From: Ziziphus jujuba
Lineage: Eukaryota; Streptophyta; Magnoliopsida; Rosales; Rhamnaceae
DNA: 64,000 bases
NCBI RefSeq assembly: GCF_031755915.1
Contig: NC_083383.1
Location: forward strand, 27,589,001 to 27,653,000
Direction of reading: 5' to 3'
The translations under genes were made by a program, and so were the position numbers. Below are positions 10,128 to 22,725 of the stretch, in pieces (positions within the stretch are counted from its first letter, which is position 1; the number at the start of each line of letters is the position of its first letter). Under the pieces are notes generated by a model that was not told the DNA's origin, searched no databases, and saw nothing but the letters and a program-made list of their open reading frames with translations.

Positions 10128-13100
10128 TGTGTTTGTTTCAGAAAATTCCATAAAAGATCATACTTTTGGAAACCAGCAACAAGAAAGGTTTCAGATTTCA
10201 ACCAAGATGACATATGTTTCATACCAATAGGAATTCCCTACAAGTTACAGATTCATTGATGAACAATATTGACCAGTTGGAAAGATCCTAACAGGATTGG
10301 AATCTTATTTACGTCGCATAACCTCAGATCTATCAGGAATTGGTGTATTCTACAATATAAGGGGTGTATTTTCATGTTTATTTATTGGACTGCTCAGACG
10401 AATGGAATATCTTAGTTTTTTTTCGGAAGATACTTAGCTATGCTTTCAGACAAAAGATCTAATCATACCACTTGGCAAGAAAATATTTCCCTTTCAAGAA
10501 AATAATAGACTTACTAATTAGCCACCAAACACAAAAAGATGAGAGATTTACAACCAAAAACGTTAAAGACCAAACAAACACAGGAGTGATCCCAAATCCA
10601 AAGGCTGAAGGAGGGTGTGCGTGCTATGATCTAGTAGGTTGCTAAACTAGTACATATAAATAGGATTCTAGATAGATACAATAATCAGAAAACAGGCCTC
10701 AATACAACCCAACAAAACGATCAGAAAACAAGCCTCAATACAACCCAACAAAACATATAGGATTTGAACATACAAATAGACCAGTACGGTTGCAAAAATT
10801 AGATAACAATGAATAAGAAAGATATAATTTAAGGAAGTTTCAACAAGACCTTAAAGGCGTAAATCAATCATGCTTATCAAAATCACTATTCCATGTTGAG
10901 ATATTATAAACTAAAACTTTCAAATTGCAGAGAAGACGAGAAAGAAAGAGAGAAAGGTAACATGCTGAAAAATACTCCTTTAACATTTTTCATGGAAAAA
11001 AAAAAAAAAAGAAGTATTAGCATTTCCATGATACAACATTTTCAAGTGAAAAAAAAAAGTATCAGCATTTCCATGATATTATCCACAATTCCTTAAGGAC
11101 AGTTATGGATCCTGTGGATAAAATACTTTCCAACCTGTCAAGATTCATGAAGATGCCCAAAATGTTGAAGAATGTCAGGAAATGAAAACTATCATTGGAA
11201 ATATAAGAAACAAGCTGTCAAAGAGATACCCATAAAGTGTCAACAAAATATCAAAAACTCGTGTCATTTAGTTCAAAATTCTCAGTTTATTTGATGCATT
11301 AATTAATTGGTTTTAGCAGTCTTTAAAGCTATCCTAAGCATATTTTCCCACTGTTTTATCCTGATACCTCCAATAAACTTCTCACAAGTTTTTCCTCACT
11401 CACATTAATTAAATAATAGTTTAACTACCAATAAATCTCATTCTCAAAAGAGACAAGTCAACCTATGTCAAAATAACATTAGTCTCCCTACCAACTATTA
11501 AAACAAACTTAGAAGTTTTGCGAAAATATAGGAACAAACAAACTTTTTAAGTTTCAAAATTTCTATCTAATAATAAACTATTTCTACCTGTGAAGCAGGA
11601 GTCTCTGTAATCTTAGGAGTAGCAAACTTTGCTGGAGATCCATCAAATAGACGAGAACACTCTGTGTATGCAGATCCAAGTCCCAATCCAGCACCAAAAG
11701 CTATAGATGCCCAGCGAGTCGCAGGACTCCCTAAAATGAAAATCAAAGTAGATTTATTAATTCAATATTATTATTTAGTGAGATTAAACACAAACTTACA
11801 GTAAACAAAATGCAAGGCATCAACTTCATTATGCTTGGAATATAGATTTCAATGACATCAAACCTGCATCATAGATGAAATATCCACCCATGATAAAATG
11901 CCCAAGAAATCCAATATAACTGAGAGATAAGTAGTGAAAATAATGACATCTAGATTGATACTTAATTGATTATGAAAAACTGCAACAAATCATTTACACT
12001 TTGGCATTGGAACCAGCTTATTCTCACCTTTCCAACAGTAACACCCCCGTTATTATGCTTGGTTTTTCAATAATTGTTTTAGGACATTCCAGGAAAAGAA
12101 ATCTTTCTACAAAAATAAGCAACCACACCAACTGCAATCAACCCTCGACCAAGCTGAAGAAATTCCTACTGTTGGGACTATGTCACAAATTTATAGTCCA
12201 AATAAAAGCATTAACAAGTAATAGCATTTGGGTCCTTCCATTCTCGTTTGTTTTTGTAAAGGAAATAGTAACAGTGATCCTAGTTCATACACCAATGACA
12301 ATGGCAACCTCACTAAGGAGCACTAGAAAACATGAAGGTCTTATTATTTCACCCATACATGTAATAAATAGCCATCCACTGCCTCTCAGTATTTAAAGAC
12401 CAACTTCCATGAATCATTTGCTACTCAAATAAAGCCATTTATCCCCCTATACATACCCCTGCAGCGTCTTGATGAAAACTTCAACTGGTTGAGAATTTGA
12501 AGGTTCTAAAATCCCAAGTTCAGTAATGCCTAGCCCAATTGCAAATGAAAATCAGCAAAAGCATTTTATTGAGCAAGAAGACATGCATACGCCGAATAAA
12601 TTTATAGTCCAAATAAAAGCATTAACAAGTAATAGCATTTGGGTCCTTCCATTCTCGTTTGTTTTTGTAAAGGAAATAGTAACAGTGATCCTAGTTCATA
12701 CACCAATGACAATGGCAACCTCACTAAGGAGCACTAGAAAACATGAAGGTCTTATTATTTCACCCATACATGTAATAAATAGCCATCCACTGCCTCTCAG
12801 TATTTAAAGACCAACTTCCATGAATCATTTGCTACTCAAATAAAGCCATTTATCCCCCTATACATACCCCTGCAGCGTCTTGATGAAAACTTCAACTGGT
12901 TGAGAATTTGAAGGTTCTAAAATCCCAAGTTCAGTAATGCCTAGCCCAATTGCAAATGAAAATCAGCAAAAGCATTTTATTGAGCAAGAAGACATGCATA
13001 CGCCGAATAAATTTATAGTCCAAATAAAAGCATTAACAAGTAATAGCATTTGGGTCCTTCCATTCTCGTTTGTTTTTGTAAAGGAAATAGTAACAGTGAT

Positions 13101-13924
13101 CCTAGTTCATACACCAATGACAATGGCAACCTCACTAAGGAGCACTAGAAAACATGAAGGTCTTATTATTTCACCCATACATGTAATAAATAGCCATCCA
13201 CTGCCTCTCAGTATTTAAAGACCAACTTCCATGAATCATTTGCTACTCAAATAAAGCCATTTATCCCCCTATACATACCCCTGCAGCGTCTTGATGAAAA
13301 CTTCAACTGGTTGAGAATTTGAAGGTTCTAAAATCCCAAGTTCAGTAATGCCTAGCCCAATTGCAAATGAAAATCAGCAAAAGCATTTTATTGAGCAAGA
13401 AGACATGCATACGCCGAATATATATATATATATATATGATTGCAAGGCAAAAAAATCATGCAGAAGATCAGTTTTTCTTCAATCAATGTCATCAAAATCT
13501 TATAGGCTCAAAAGAATATTTGAGAATATTCCACAATTTTGCAAAATGATGAATGCCTCATTTCTATCCAGGCATTCATTTAATGACAACCAGTTTCACA
13601 ATTTATTGATTCCCATATTCCAATGTATAGGGCTTCTAGATTCCCAATTGAAATGCAATACAAGAACGGAAAGATAGATAATATATACACAGAACATGAA
13701 AGCTTCAAAAATATCATTTCTCGGCAGCCAAACGGAGGAGGGACAAACAAAATCAATAACCAAAAAAAAAAAAAGATAAATGAAAACTGACTGAAAAAAA
13801 GGAGACCGCCAAAGGCGCCGCCCAAGGAGGCATAGACGAAACGGCGAACGGTGAGATCGAGACACGCGTCCCATTTGGCATCGAGGTCGTACTTAGGTGG
13901 GATTGTTCTTGCGTTTTCCGCCAT
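9928..13924 (-). CDS. MIC10: MICOS complex subunit MIC10, three exons
   Basis: Joined exons, read leftward: exon 1 13924-13792, exon 2 11730-11588, exon 3 9942-9928. All introns are GT-AG (donors at 13791 and 11587; acceptors ending at 11731 and 9943), and phases fit (133 + 143 nt, then codons DQQD and TGA). The product is 96 residues. It begins MAENARTIPPKYDLDAKWDA, has the conserved CLDLTVRR, a first glycine-rich membrane segment (SLGGAFGGLLFF), then RWASIAFGAGLGLGSAYTEC as the second, with the GxGxGxG spacing by which MIC10 oligomerises. In the family it bends the mitochondrial inner membrane at cristae junctions; both ends face the intermembrane space. Length and motifs match plant MIC10 (about 90-100 residues). 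The start is the ATG at 13924; the frame upstream begins only with GTG. The last tiny exon is supported by its duplicate at 3.5 kb. Intron 1 holds the 411-bp array. Confidence 0.9.
10684..10755. repeat. 36-bp tandem duplication in MIC10 intron 2
   Basis: Two copies of a unit starting ATCAGAAAACA and ending CCCAACAAAAC, at 10684 and 10720, differing at about one base. This lies inside intron 2. Confidence 0.85.
12188..13420. repeat. Three tandem copies of a 411-bp unit in MIC10 intron 1
   Basis: The segment starting AAATTTATAGTCC recurs at about 12188, 12599 and 13010 with a period of exactly 411 bp, and the three copies look identical throughout by eye. The third copy ends at a TA tract (13420-13438). 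Since 411 is divisible by three, each unit repeats a spurious 93-codon frame on the plus strand; I see no protein family in it and do not call it a gene. The high identity points to recent duplication or gene conversion, or an assembly artefact. Confidence 0.95.
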
Positions 13925-13937
13925 TGCCACAATCCAG

Positions 13938-13966
13938 ACCTCTTCTTCTTCTTCTTCTTCTTCTTG
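13938..13966 (-). repeat. (GAA)n tract in the MIC10 5' leader
   Basis: On the transcribed (minus) strand this reads as about nine GAA units, 15-40 bases upstream of the start codon, so it probably lies in the 5' untranslated region. A purine tract at this place is common in plant leaders. Confidence 0.7.
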
Positions 13967-14176
13967 ATTATCAGTTTACGTTTCGTTTGTGTTTTCGGAT
14001 TTCTAACACTTTCACTGCTGCTTCGTTTATGGAAATTGTTAGAGAGAGAAAGCGAGAGAGGGTTTCGTTTTCCTCCGGATTTTGCTTGCTTGTTTGAGGG
14101 GAAAATGAGGAGGAAAGAAATCTGGGTGTTGTGTCCGTGCAACGTGCAACGACGATTCTAGGGCTGGCCCTGTTCT

Positions 14177-14266
14177 TGGGCTTTCAGTAATTGTTGGGCC
14201 TCTCATGGGTTTTCACTTGTTAATCCATTTTAAGCCAATAATAGAAATTAGCCGACTGTAAGCCCA
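14177..14266. promoter_or_regulatory. Cluster of three site II (TGGGCY) motifs upstream of MIC10
   Basis: TGGGCT at 14177-14182, TGGGCC at 14195-14200 and, on the opposite strand, TGGGCT at 14266-14261. They lie about 250-340 bp before the MIC10 start codon. Site II motifs are bound by TCP factors and are enriched in promoters of plant nuclear genes for mitochondrial and ribosomal proteins, which fits the product. Function is inferred from position and motif only. Confidence 0.55.
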
Positions 14267-14269
14267 TTA

Positions 14270-15365
14270 TGAAACTGGCCTAGATATAGTTAGCTGAGAA
14301 TATAATAATAATAATAACATAGTATGCCAATTCTATTTTGCATTTTTACATCTAGGAAAATTATAATTTATTCCCGCGCAACTTGATTATTACTTTAATT
14401 GATTCTCATCTGTATGTTGAAAATAATTTTTAAATGGTTAAAGTCTAAAAAAGTCACCTAAAAAAACCCCTGAAAGTGCTCGTTGGTTAACTTTCTTTAT
14501 CCCTTTTTCTTGTTTTTTCAATGTTTTTACTTACTACTATAGTTTGCTTTTGTTTCAAATAATGGTTCATTTCTTGTCTTTACTTGCCCCAAAAAACAAA
14601 AAGTTACAGTTTCTTACCTAGTTATAAATTTAAAGACGAAATAAATAAATAAATAAATAAATAAAATGAAAATACCATTTCATATTATTTATAAAATTAT
14701 ATTTATGTTGACAAACAATTATTTTAACTATTTTAACATTACAAATAACTAACATGAAACCATTATCTCAAATTGTACTTGCAATAAAATACATGTTTAG
14801 CTCATAAATCAAATCAAAAACTTGAAAAACAAGGACAAATAATTTAACACTTTAACAAACCAAACATAAATATCTTTTATGTGGAATTTTAATAAAATTG
14901 AATTATAAAAAACAAGTTGTGAGGTCTACCAAATGACATATAAAAGTGAAGGAATAATAAATAGGAGTTGTTTTCCCCCAAAAACAATTAATAATAATAA
15001 AAAATAAAAATAGAAGTTGCGAGACTGAGCAAATATTCAAAACAAAACCAAAAAGTCAAAAAGTCACCGTAATAAGTACATAGTAAATAAAAAATTCTTA
15101 AATTCTTAAAAAAAAAAAAGAAAAAGAAAAAAAACCATTTTTTTCATTTTACCTTTGCATAGTAGGTGAGAACGTGTTAAAAAAACAAAAAAAAAAAAAA
15201 AAAAAAACTTTGAATATTTAGTGATAAAGCATAGGATTCTAGATATTTGGCTACTTACATTGACACCACGTTGCGTTGCTGTCTCATGCTTTCTTTCTCT
15301 CTGAGCATGCGTTTTAACACTCGACAGGCACATACCGACAGACGGACAGACAGACTGACATAGTT
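14270..15365. other. Intergenic stretch between MIC10 and patellin
   Basis: AT-rich shared upstream region of two divergent genes. It holds an (AAAT)n tract near 14640-14665 and poly-A runs near 15105-15210. No further gene is supported. A GACA-rich patch at 15332-15358 precedes the patellin leader. Confidence 0.6.
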
Positions 15366-15477
15366 GCTCTTTCACTCTTTCTTCCTCGCTCAGCATCTCT
15401 CTCTTACTTTACTCATTTGTCTCTCTGTCTCTCTTACCCTCTCCACACCGTTTTCTCTCTCTATTTGCTTTCCAAAA
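15366..15477 (+). promoter_or_regulatory. Pyrimidine-rich leader of the patellin gene
   Basis: Dense CT/CTC repeats (CTCTCTCTT, CTCTCTGTCTCTC, TTTTCTCTCTCT) fill the 110 bases before the ATG. Such Y-patches mark plant core promoters and 5' leaders. The reading frame stays open upstream of 15478, but the stretch is low-complexity, so the first ATG in good context (AAAAATGGCC at 15474) is taken as the start. Confidence 0.55.
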
Positions 15478-16765
15478 ATGGCCGATTCAACTCCTGAATC
15501 ACAGACCCACCCACCTTCCTCTGACCACCCTCCCACCACTGCGTCAGACAAAGAAGACCCACTCCCACCTCCGGCGCCGGTGCCGGAATCTTCGGTGGGT
15601 GTAGATCAAACTCAACCACCGGCTGAGACAGAGAAGAAAGAGGATCCACCTACTCTGGCTTCCGTTTTGGAGTCTGAGAAGGAAGACCCACACCCACCAC
15701 CACCACCACCGGCGGTGGAGGAATCCGAATTTCCGGTGGCAACCCAGAAGGAAGTGGCGGCGGTAGTGCCTGAAGCTGAACCCCCAGCGGCAGCGACGGT
15801 GGTTGTGGAGAAACAGGAGCCTCTGTCTCCGGCGGAGCTGAAGGAAACAGCAGAGGCTGAAGCGAAAGAGAAGCAAGTAGAAAAAGTTCTCCATGAGGAG
15901 CATAAACTTCCTCCTCAGTCTTTGGTTTCGTTCAAGGAAGAGAGCAACATAGTCGCTGATCTCTCAGATTCTGAGAGGAAAGCTCTTCAAGAACTGAAGC
16001 AGCTCGTTCAGGAAGCTCTAAACGACAACGTTTTCACTTCTCCACAACCACAACCACAGCCTAAAGTAGAACCAAAACAACAACAAGATGTTTCTCCAGC
16101 TGCATCCTCTGAACCCGGTTCAGATACTCCGGCGGCGGCGAAAACCGACCCGCCCGGTTCAGAACCCACAATTGAGGAAAATCCAGTTAAGGAAGCAGAA
16201 GAGGTAGCGAAAGAATCTGTGAAGGTCGCTGCTTTTGCAGAGGAGGTTTCTATCTGGGGGATTCCTCTGCTTAAGGACGATAGGTCGGATGTGATTCTTC
16301 TCAAGTTTCTGAGAGCCAGGGATTTCAAAGTGAAAGATGCTTTCTTCATGCTTAAGAACACGATTCGTTGGAGGAAAGAGTTCGGGATTGATTCGCTTTT
16401 GGATGAGGATCTTGGCGATGATTTGGAGAAGGTGGTATTCATGCATGGTTTTGATCGAGAGGGCCACCCTGTTTGCTACAATGTTTTCGGGGAGTTTCAG
16501 AACAAGGAATTGTACCAGAAGACATTTTCTGATGAGGAAAAGCGGTCCAAGTTTCTCAGGTGGAGGATTCAGTTCTTGGAGAAGAGTATCAGGAAGCTTG
16601 ATTTCAGTCCTGGTGGTATTTCTACAATCTTTCAGGTTAATGATCTCAAGAATTCTCCTGGACCGGCTAAGAGGGAGCTTAGGATCGCCACCAATCAGGC
16701 CCTCCAATTGCTTCAGGACAATTATCCTGAGTTCGTAGCGAAACAGGTATATATATATCTATCTA

Positions 16766-16801
<36 letters not shown>

Positions 16802-17726
16802 AATTTAAGGATTACATGTGACGTTGCAGTGTAATAAGTCTATATGTTATTTGGAGTTAATATATTGGTGTTATTGGTTTCTTAAGGTGTTTATCAATGT
16901 TCCTTGGTGGTATCTTGCATTCTACACAATGATCAGTCCATTCTTGACTCAGAGAACCAAAAGCAAGTTTGTTTTTGCTGGCCCGGCAAAATCTCCAGAC
17001 ACCCTTTTCAAGTTAGTAGAGAATTTTTTTTTTTTTTAATTTTTGTTTTTATCTATTTCGCAATTTGTGTTCAATTGGTTCTCCAATTTTTTTCCGTTGT
17101 GGTGGTTAATCAAAATTTCATGTTTCAATTGATAAACAGATACATATCACCTGAACATGTTCCAATTCAATATGGTGGCCTGAGTGTTGATTACTGTGAT
17201 TGCAATCCAGAATTCAGCATTTCTGATCCTGTTACGGAGGTTAATGTTAAACCGGGGACTAAGCAAACTGTGGAGATCATAATTTATGAGGTGCCATTGC
17301 CTACTTTCTTTGTTTTGTATTGCAAGCAATATAATTTAGACTCTTTCTACACTTATGGACTAGTAATTGTGAACATATTTATAAATTATAGATGCTTGCT
17401 GGTGTATAAATTTTGATTGCTTAATGAGAAGTTTAATCTTCATTTAGTAATGGGAAATTAATGTATTACAGAAATGCATTATTGTTTGGGAGCTCAGAGT
17501 AGTAGGGTGGGAAGTCAGATATGGAGCTGAATTTGTGCCTAACGCTGAGGATGGATATGCAATTATCATTCAGAAGTCTGCAAAGATAGGCCCAACTGAT
17601 GAACCGGTGGTGCATAACAGCTTCAAAGTTGGTGAACTTGGTAAAATATTGCTAACTATTGACAACTCAACTTCAAAAAAGAAGAGGCTTCTTTACAGGT
17701 TCAAGATCAAATCGTTCTCTGACTGA
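15478..17726 (+). CDS. PATL3: Patellin (Sec14-GOLD phosphoinositide-binding protein), four exons
   Basis: Exons 15478-16746, 16887-17011, 17140-17290 and 17472-17726; all introns GT-AG and phases agree, giving 599 residues. Residues 1 to about 230 are rich in P, E, A and K and probably disordered, as in other patellins. From about 255 comes WGIPLLKDDRSDVILLKFLR, the CRAL-TRIO N-part, then the Sec14 lipid pocket (about 322-480; HGFDREGHPVCYNVFGEF, EFVAKQVFINVPWWYLAFYT), then KYISPEHVPIQYGGL and the GOLD domain (about 485-597). Patellins bind phosphoinositides and act at the cell plate, endosomes and plasma membrane in membrane traffic, auxin transport and stress responses. The sequence looks most like the PATL3/PATL5 group; which paralogue is not certain. 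The gene appears intact; intron 1 starts with a TA repeat right at the donor site. Confidence 0.95.
16747..16800 (+). repeat. (TA)n tract at the start of patellin intron 1
   Basis: The donor GTATAT at 16747 is itself the beginning of a TATA/TATC microsatellite that fills most of the first 50 bases of a 140-bp intron. Length changes there could affect splicing. Confidence 0.9.
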
Positions 17727-17929
17727 AGATTTTAAATCGGCAGCATTCTTATATATTTTGTGTGTCCTTGGGGGGAAATTGAAGAGTAAGAAGCACAGAA
17801 ACTCATTTATTTACCGTCTTCATATGCATGGAAGATTTCCACTTGGTCATCCTGCTTGTATATTGGCTTTGTAGTTTTATCATATCGAAGGTTTAGAGTT
17901 GTAATATTTTGGTTTGAAAATTTAGTAAA

Positions 17930-20900
17930 GTTGACTGGAATTTTGGTGGATTTTGGTGCTCTTGTTTATTATGCTCCTTTGGCTGAGAGGCAAGGCAAGT
18001 CGAGTTGCATATAGAATAGTTTTGTGTTGTTGATGGGGTTATTCTGAATAATTTTGGCAAACAAGCAAATAAAATCCGAGGAAGTAGGTAGAAATGGAAT
18101 CTGTATACCTAAGTGTGTTTCACTGCATCTCAACGTCCATTTTTCTGTATTGCAACCTCTTTGACCTTATATATATATATATATATATATGTTTTCACAT
18201 TGGAGTGCATTCGATGCCTTTGTATTAGTTGAGATATATAAACATTCTTGTCAACACTTTTATTTCTACGTTTGGTATCCATTTTCTTCAACCATTCAAT
18301 GCGAGTCAATAGTCATTCTTTTTCTTAATTATTTTGGTTTAAGCATTTCTAGTTATTTTTCTTTTGGGCAGGAGTTCTGTTATATTTCTCCTAAAGTAGA
18401 TGATATATATATATATATATATTTTTTAAATAAAAGGTCAAAGTCTTTTTTTCTTTTATTTCCTCCTTGTAATCATCATGTTACCACGTGCCACCTCTGA
18501 AGGAAGCGCATCTGATAATTTGTACCTTGAGCTTTGTTGATTTGAGTACTTGACTTGTTTACATACCGACCGTGCATGTTAACTTGGTCTGTACCTACTC
18601 GATTGCATGCCTTTATTATGTTCTTCTTATGACTTGCATAATAGTCATTGCCTTTTACTTTTTAAACTATTTGGTTGCTTTTACTCTTTATTAGTCGTGT
18701 CAGATAATCCCCCAATTTGTGGTGTGCTTTTTTACTCTTTAAATTATCAAAGACTTGTAAATTTAATGTGTTGGAGGTTTTGCCACGGTAAATTTGAGCT
18801 CCTAGTATGTGATTTATATTTTTCTGAAGTCGATCTTATTTCATCAAGGATATAACCTTGTTGGTCATCATCATTGTCCTTTTCTTCATTTTTTTCCCAT
18901 CTTTATGTTAATCTTGTTCTTGTGCCTAGTGTTCTTGTTTTTGTGATTGTTATAGTTGACTTTGGTATCGGGTGGTTGTTATCTTTTCTCATTCTAAATG
19001 GTGTCATTATTTTGTTGCTTTTGATGATGATGCCAGGAAGGAAACAAAATTTTCCTCTTTATTGCTTTCTTTCTCATATGATGTCTACTAATTGAAAGAA
19101 AGTTGCACCAAAAGCTAGGCAAAACTTAAAAGTAGGTAAGGTTGCTCTTGCTTCTTCTAGGTACAAAGATTTTGAAGAAGTCTAGGAAAAGGCATCAAAA
19201 CAAACTCCATATTCTGATGGTTGGAGAACCTGGAAATTTATCACAGATTCCGAATTTGGCACTTACATTTTGATCCTCTGAATGTATTTCTCTTCCTTAG
19301 CCAATTCATTAAATTTCTAACATATGTGAGAAACTAAAATTTTACAAGGCAGATATTCAGGAAAATAGTGCAGCTTCATTTTGTTGAGCAAATACCTGTG
19401 CAATTTACAGGCTAGCAGCATGGAGTGTCCTTTACGAAGGCATACATGCAATTGATACTCGCATGGCTCTACTATTACGAATCACGTCTCATTCTTTCTT
19501 TCTTTTATGTATGTTTTTTGGCTTCCACAAAATGAAAATGAAAAAGTTGAGGATTGCTTTTTAGGAAGTGTATATTCTAAGAAAGTTTCTCTACCTTATG
19601 TCTAAGAAAGTTACTTTACCTTATGTCTCTGTTTATGAGTAGGCTAATATGAGTATTTTTATGCTGTAACTTCTGCGGGAATGCTGATAGTTCATGTTAA
19701 TTAAGAATAACATTCGCCTGAAATTCTAATCATGTGGTAGGTACAAAGATTAGCATTTTTTGTGATACTGGTGCTTTTCGTCACACCATAATTGTTGCTT
19801 ATTTGATCATAAACTTTGCGATGATCTGTCAAGAAATAATCTTTTCACAGATGAATCATGTTTTGTGATTTGCCACCAGCATGTGAGGCTTATCAGGTAC
19901 CTTGTATCTTATGCAATTTAACAAAATATGATTTTAGTTGCCTTTCAAATATATGATTAATTTTCTTTTGTGGCATTGTATGTCATGTTTCTCTCTTCTA
20001 CATATGGTTTCTCTGTTGTACATATGGGTTTCCATATATGTAGTAGCATACATTTATTTATTTATTTTTTAAAGTTTATTTTATTTATTTATTTTTATTT
20101 TATTTCTACATATAGTAGACAGTTTCATCCATTTTTGCAATCTTTCCAAGTTCCAAGTTCATGGATCTGATCGAATTCTGTAGCTTTTTCAGTGTACTTG
20201 GTAGAAGAATGTTTGGTGGGTTAGTTCATACAGCTTGAATTTGATTCATTCTTTTTTCTTGGTTTTGCGACTTGAGAATTTAGTTTGGAGGTACTGGATT
20301 AAGAAATTTTATATTGCACCAAATTAGTAAAGCGTTAGCCATTGGCTTGAGTTGGAGAAGTACTTGGTTACTGTGTGAGCATTTGAGTATGCATTCTTTC
20401 AGTTGGTAGTGGTGACTGCCACGTACAGCGGATAGATTCTGAAGAGAAGAAAATTAAATTATTACAAATTTTCTCTCTGTTGCATTGTGAAAGTACAACT
20501 TCTCTTTCATTTTTTTAAACATTTTTAGTTTAATCTCTGGATATTCTTAAAGCTACTTTCTTTTCTTCTATTTTATTTTCAAGTGCTGATTTAAAACCCC
20601 TTTCGCCATTATTAATCAAAGTGTTTTTTTTAGTATTATTTTTAATTTCTCGCTAAGCATTGTTATCTAAAGTATGACATATACAAGTCATTTTGCACAT
20701 AATTTTGTTTCAATATTACTAATTTGGCCACTTAACAAAACATTAGGTAGTTTGTGAACAGAACTTGTTGAATTGCCATTTTTGTAATAAAATTGACAAT
20801 CAATTAAATAAAGACACTCAATAAATTATTTCTTCTTTTCAATCATTTAACATTTTGATTTTTCTAACTATCATTCACTGCTTCATTAAAAAATTTATTG

Positions 20901-22694
20901 TCTAAATTGTGCAAATTTTGAAGGATAATTTAAAGTTGTTAATTACTCTTTTATTTCTGGTTGAGGGAATCCAAATTTTGGATCATTATTCCCCAAAAAA
21001 AAAAAAAAAAAAGGGGTAAAAACAAAGGAGTAGTTTTGCTCAGTGGACTGTGTCAGTAGCGATTGTTAATTACCCTATTTAAAAAGAACAAAATAACATA
21101 TGGTAAGTGCTTGCTACTGCACATTCAATGTGGTAACGCTGTAAATGATTAGGAGTGCCTCATCGTTCTCGCTGTTGTTAACTTTTATTTTTTATTTTTT
21201 ATTTTTTAAAATCTTTTTAATTGATATGTGTCTTTAAGCCATGATTCATGATTATTTACGGTTAAAACTTCTGACCATTCTGTATTCATTGGATGCAATA
21301 AGTTTGTTAAGCTCTCAATTTTTAGGTAGCTTCTCAATTAATTGGTAGGTGAGAAAACCCTTTTTTTTAAAAAAAAATAAAAATAAAAAATAAAAAATTT
21401 CTTTGAATGTGCTGTAACCAACACAAACATGGGGTGGCTTTGCAATCATTTCCATGCGTTTGACTTTGAAATTTTCTATCTTCTGAATTTATATAAATTT
21501 CTTTTGGTTACTTTAAATACTAAAGAAAATTGTAATACTGTACATCACCAAACTAAAGATGCTCTTTTCTATAGGTAGCCTTTGGAATTAACATATTGTG
21601 GTGGGTGGGTGTTCCAAATTTAATGAATTGTACACATAAAGGACGAAGAAAATATATATGGTATTAATATTATGAAAATTTCACTTATCAAATATGTGTC
21701 TATATATATATATATATATATAATATTTGCAAAATTTATCCTAGTATTCATTAAGTTGACTTTTAGTGAGAGAATAATAATTTTTTTGTAGTATCATGAC
21801 GAGGTTAAGCTCTAGGTTCAATCGATGTAAACCAAGGTAGAGAAGGATAATAGAAAATAGAATTTGACGTAAAGGGATTCCCATTGGAGGAAACAGAGGA
21901 AGAGTATAGAATTAGAAATATTGGGGAAAAAAAACCTAGAGAGAATATCAATAACTTTATTGTTTGTTTATTAACTATAGGGTTGGTCTTGTTTATAGTA
22001 GGAATAATGTTATATGCATCTAATTGTTTATTAAATGATATCGTAAAATAATGTGACTTTGTATTGAAATTTATTGACATATACACAATTTATATAAATA
22101 AGTTTATCATATATATGCACCAAGATGTTTATCCTTATTTACCAATTGATATTATTTTATTTGTTTAATACATATTTAATCTCATTCACCCTTTTAATAG
22201 ATTATAGTGTATATTTAATTTAAAATAACTTATCGATCAATAAAATAATAGTAATGTTATCAAAATGTTTACCAAATAATACGTATTAAAATATTATTGG
22301 TTGACATATTTATATCAACCTAATTATAAAAAAATAAACTTTTAAATAAACAAATAAATTAAAAAAATAAACCAATTAAATACTGTTATATCACCAACAT
22401 TATTATCATATAAATTGGTAAACAAATTTGGTGCCAATAACATTAATTTTCAACTACAAAAGCTCATTCCATTAAAAGCATTAAACGCCAGGATGAGTTT
22501 TGCATGTCCTGTGTAGGAAGCTAGGGCAAAGGATGGTAGGGCATGAAGCTGATTAGTGTCACTTTCATTTTATTCAATAAGGGGGACTATTTGATTAAAG
22601 CCCTAGAGGGGAACATTAAATAGGAAGCTTCCTATGCAGTCTTGGGGGAGGATGTCAATGTCAACATCAAATTATCACGGAAAGGGAATTTGAA

Positions 22695-22725
<31 letters not shown>

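Noticed and set aside
12001..13677. Repeated 93-codon plus-strand frames in the MIC10 intron
   Set aside because: They repeat only because the 411-bp unit is a multiple of three. No domain, no splice context, and they lie antisense within an intron of a well supported gene.
15544..16707. Long minus-strand frames under patellin exon 1
   Set aside because: Shadows of the biased codon use of exon 1; rich in R, L and S and without domain similarity.
18607..19095. Plus-strand hydrophobic frames after patellin
   Set aside because: T-rich sequence gives leucine- and phenylalanine-rich chance frames; no start context, splice sites or family seen.
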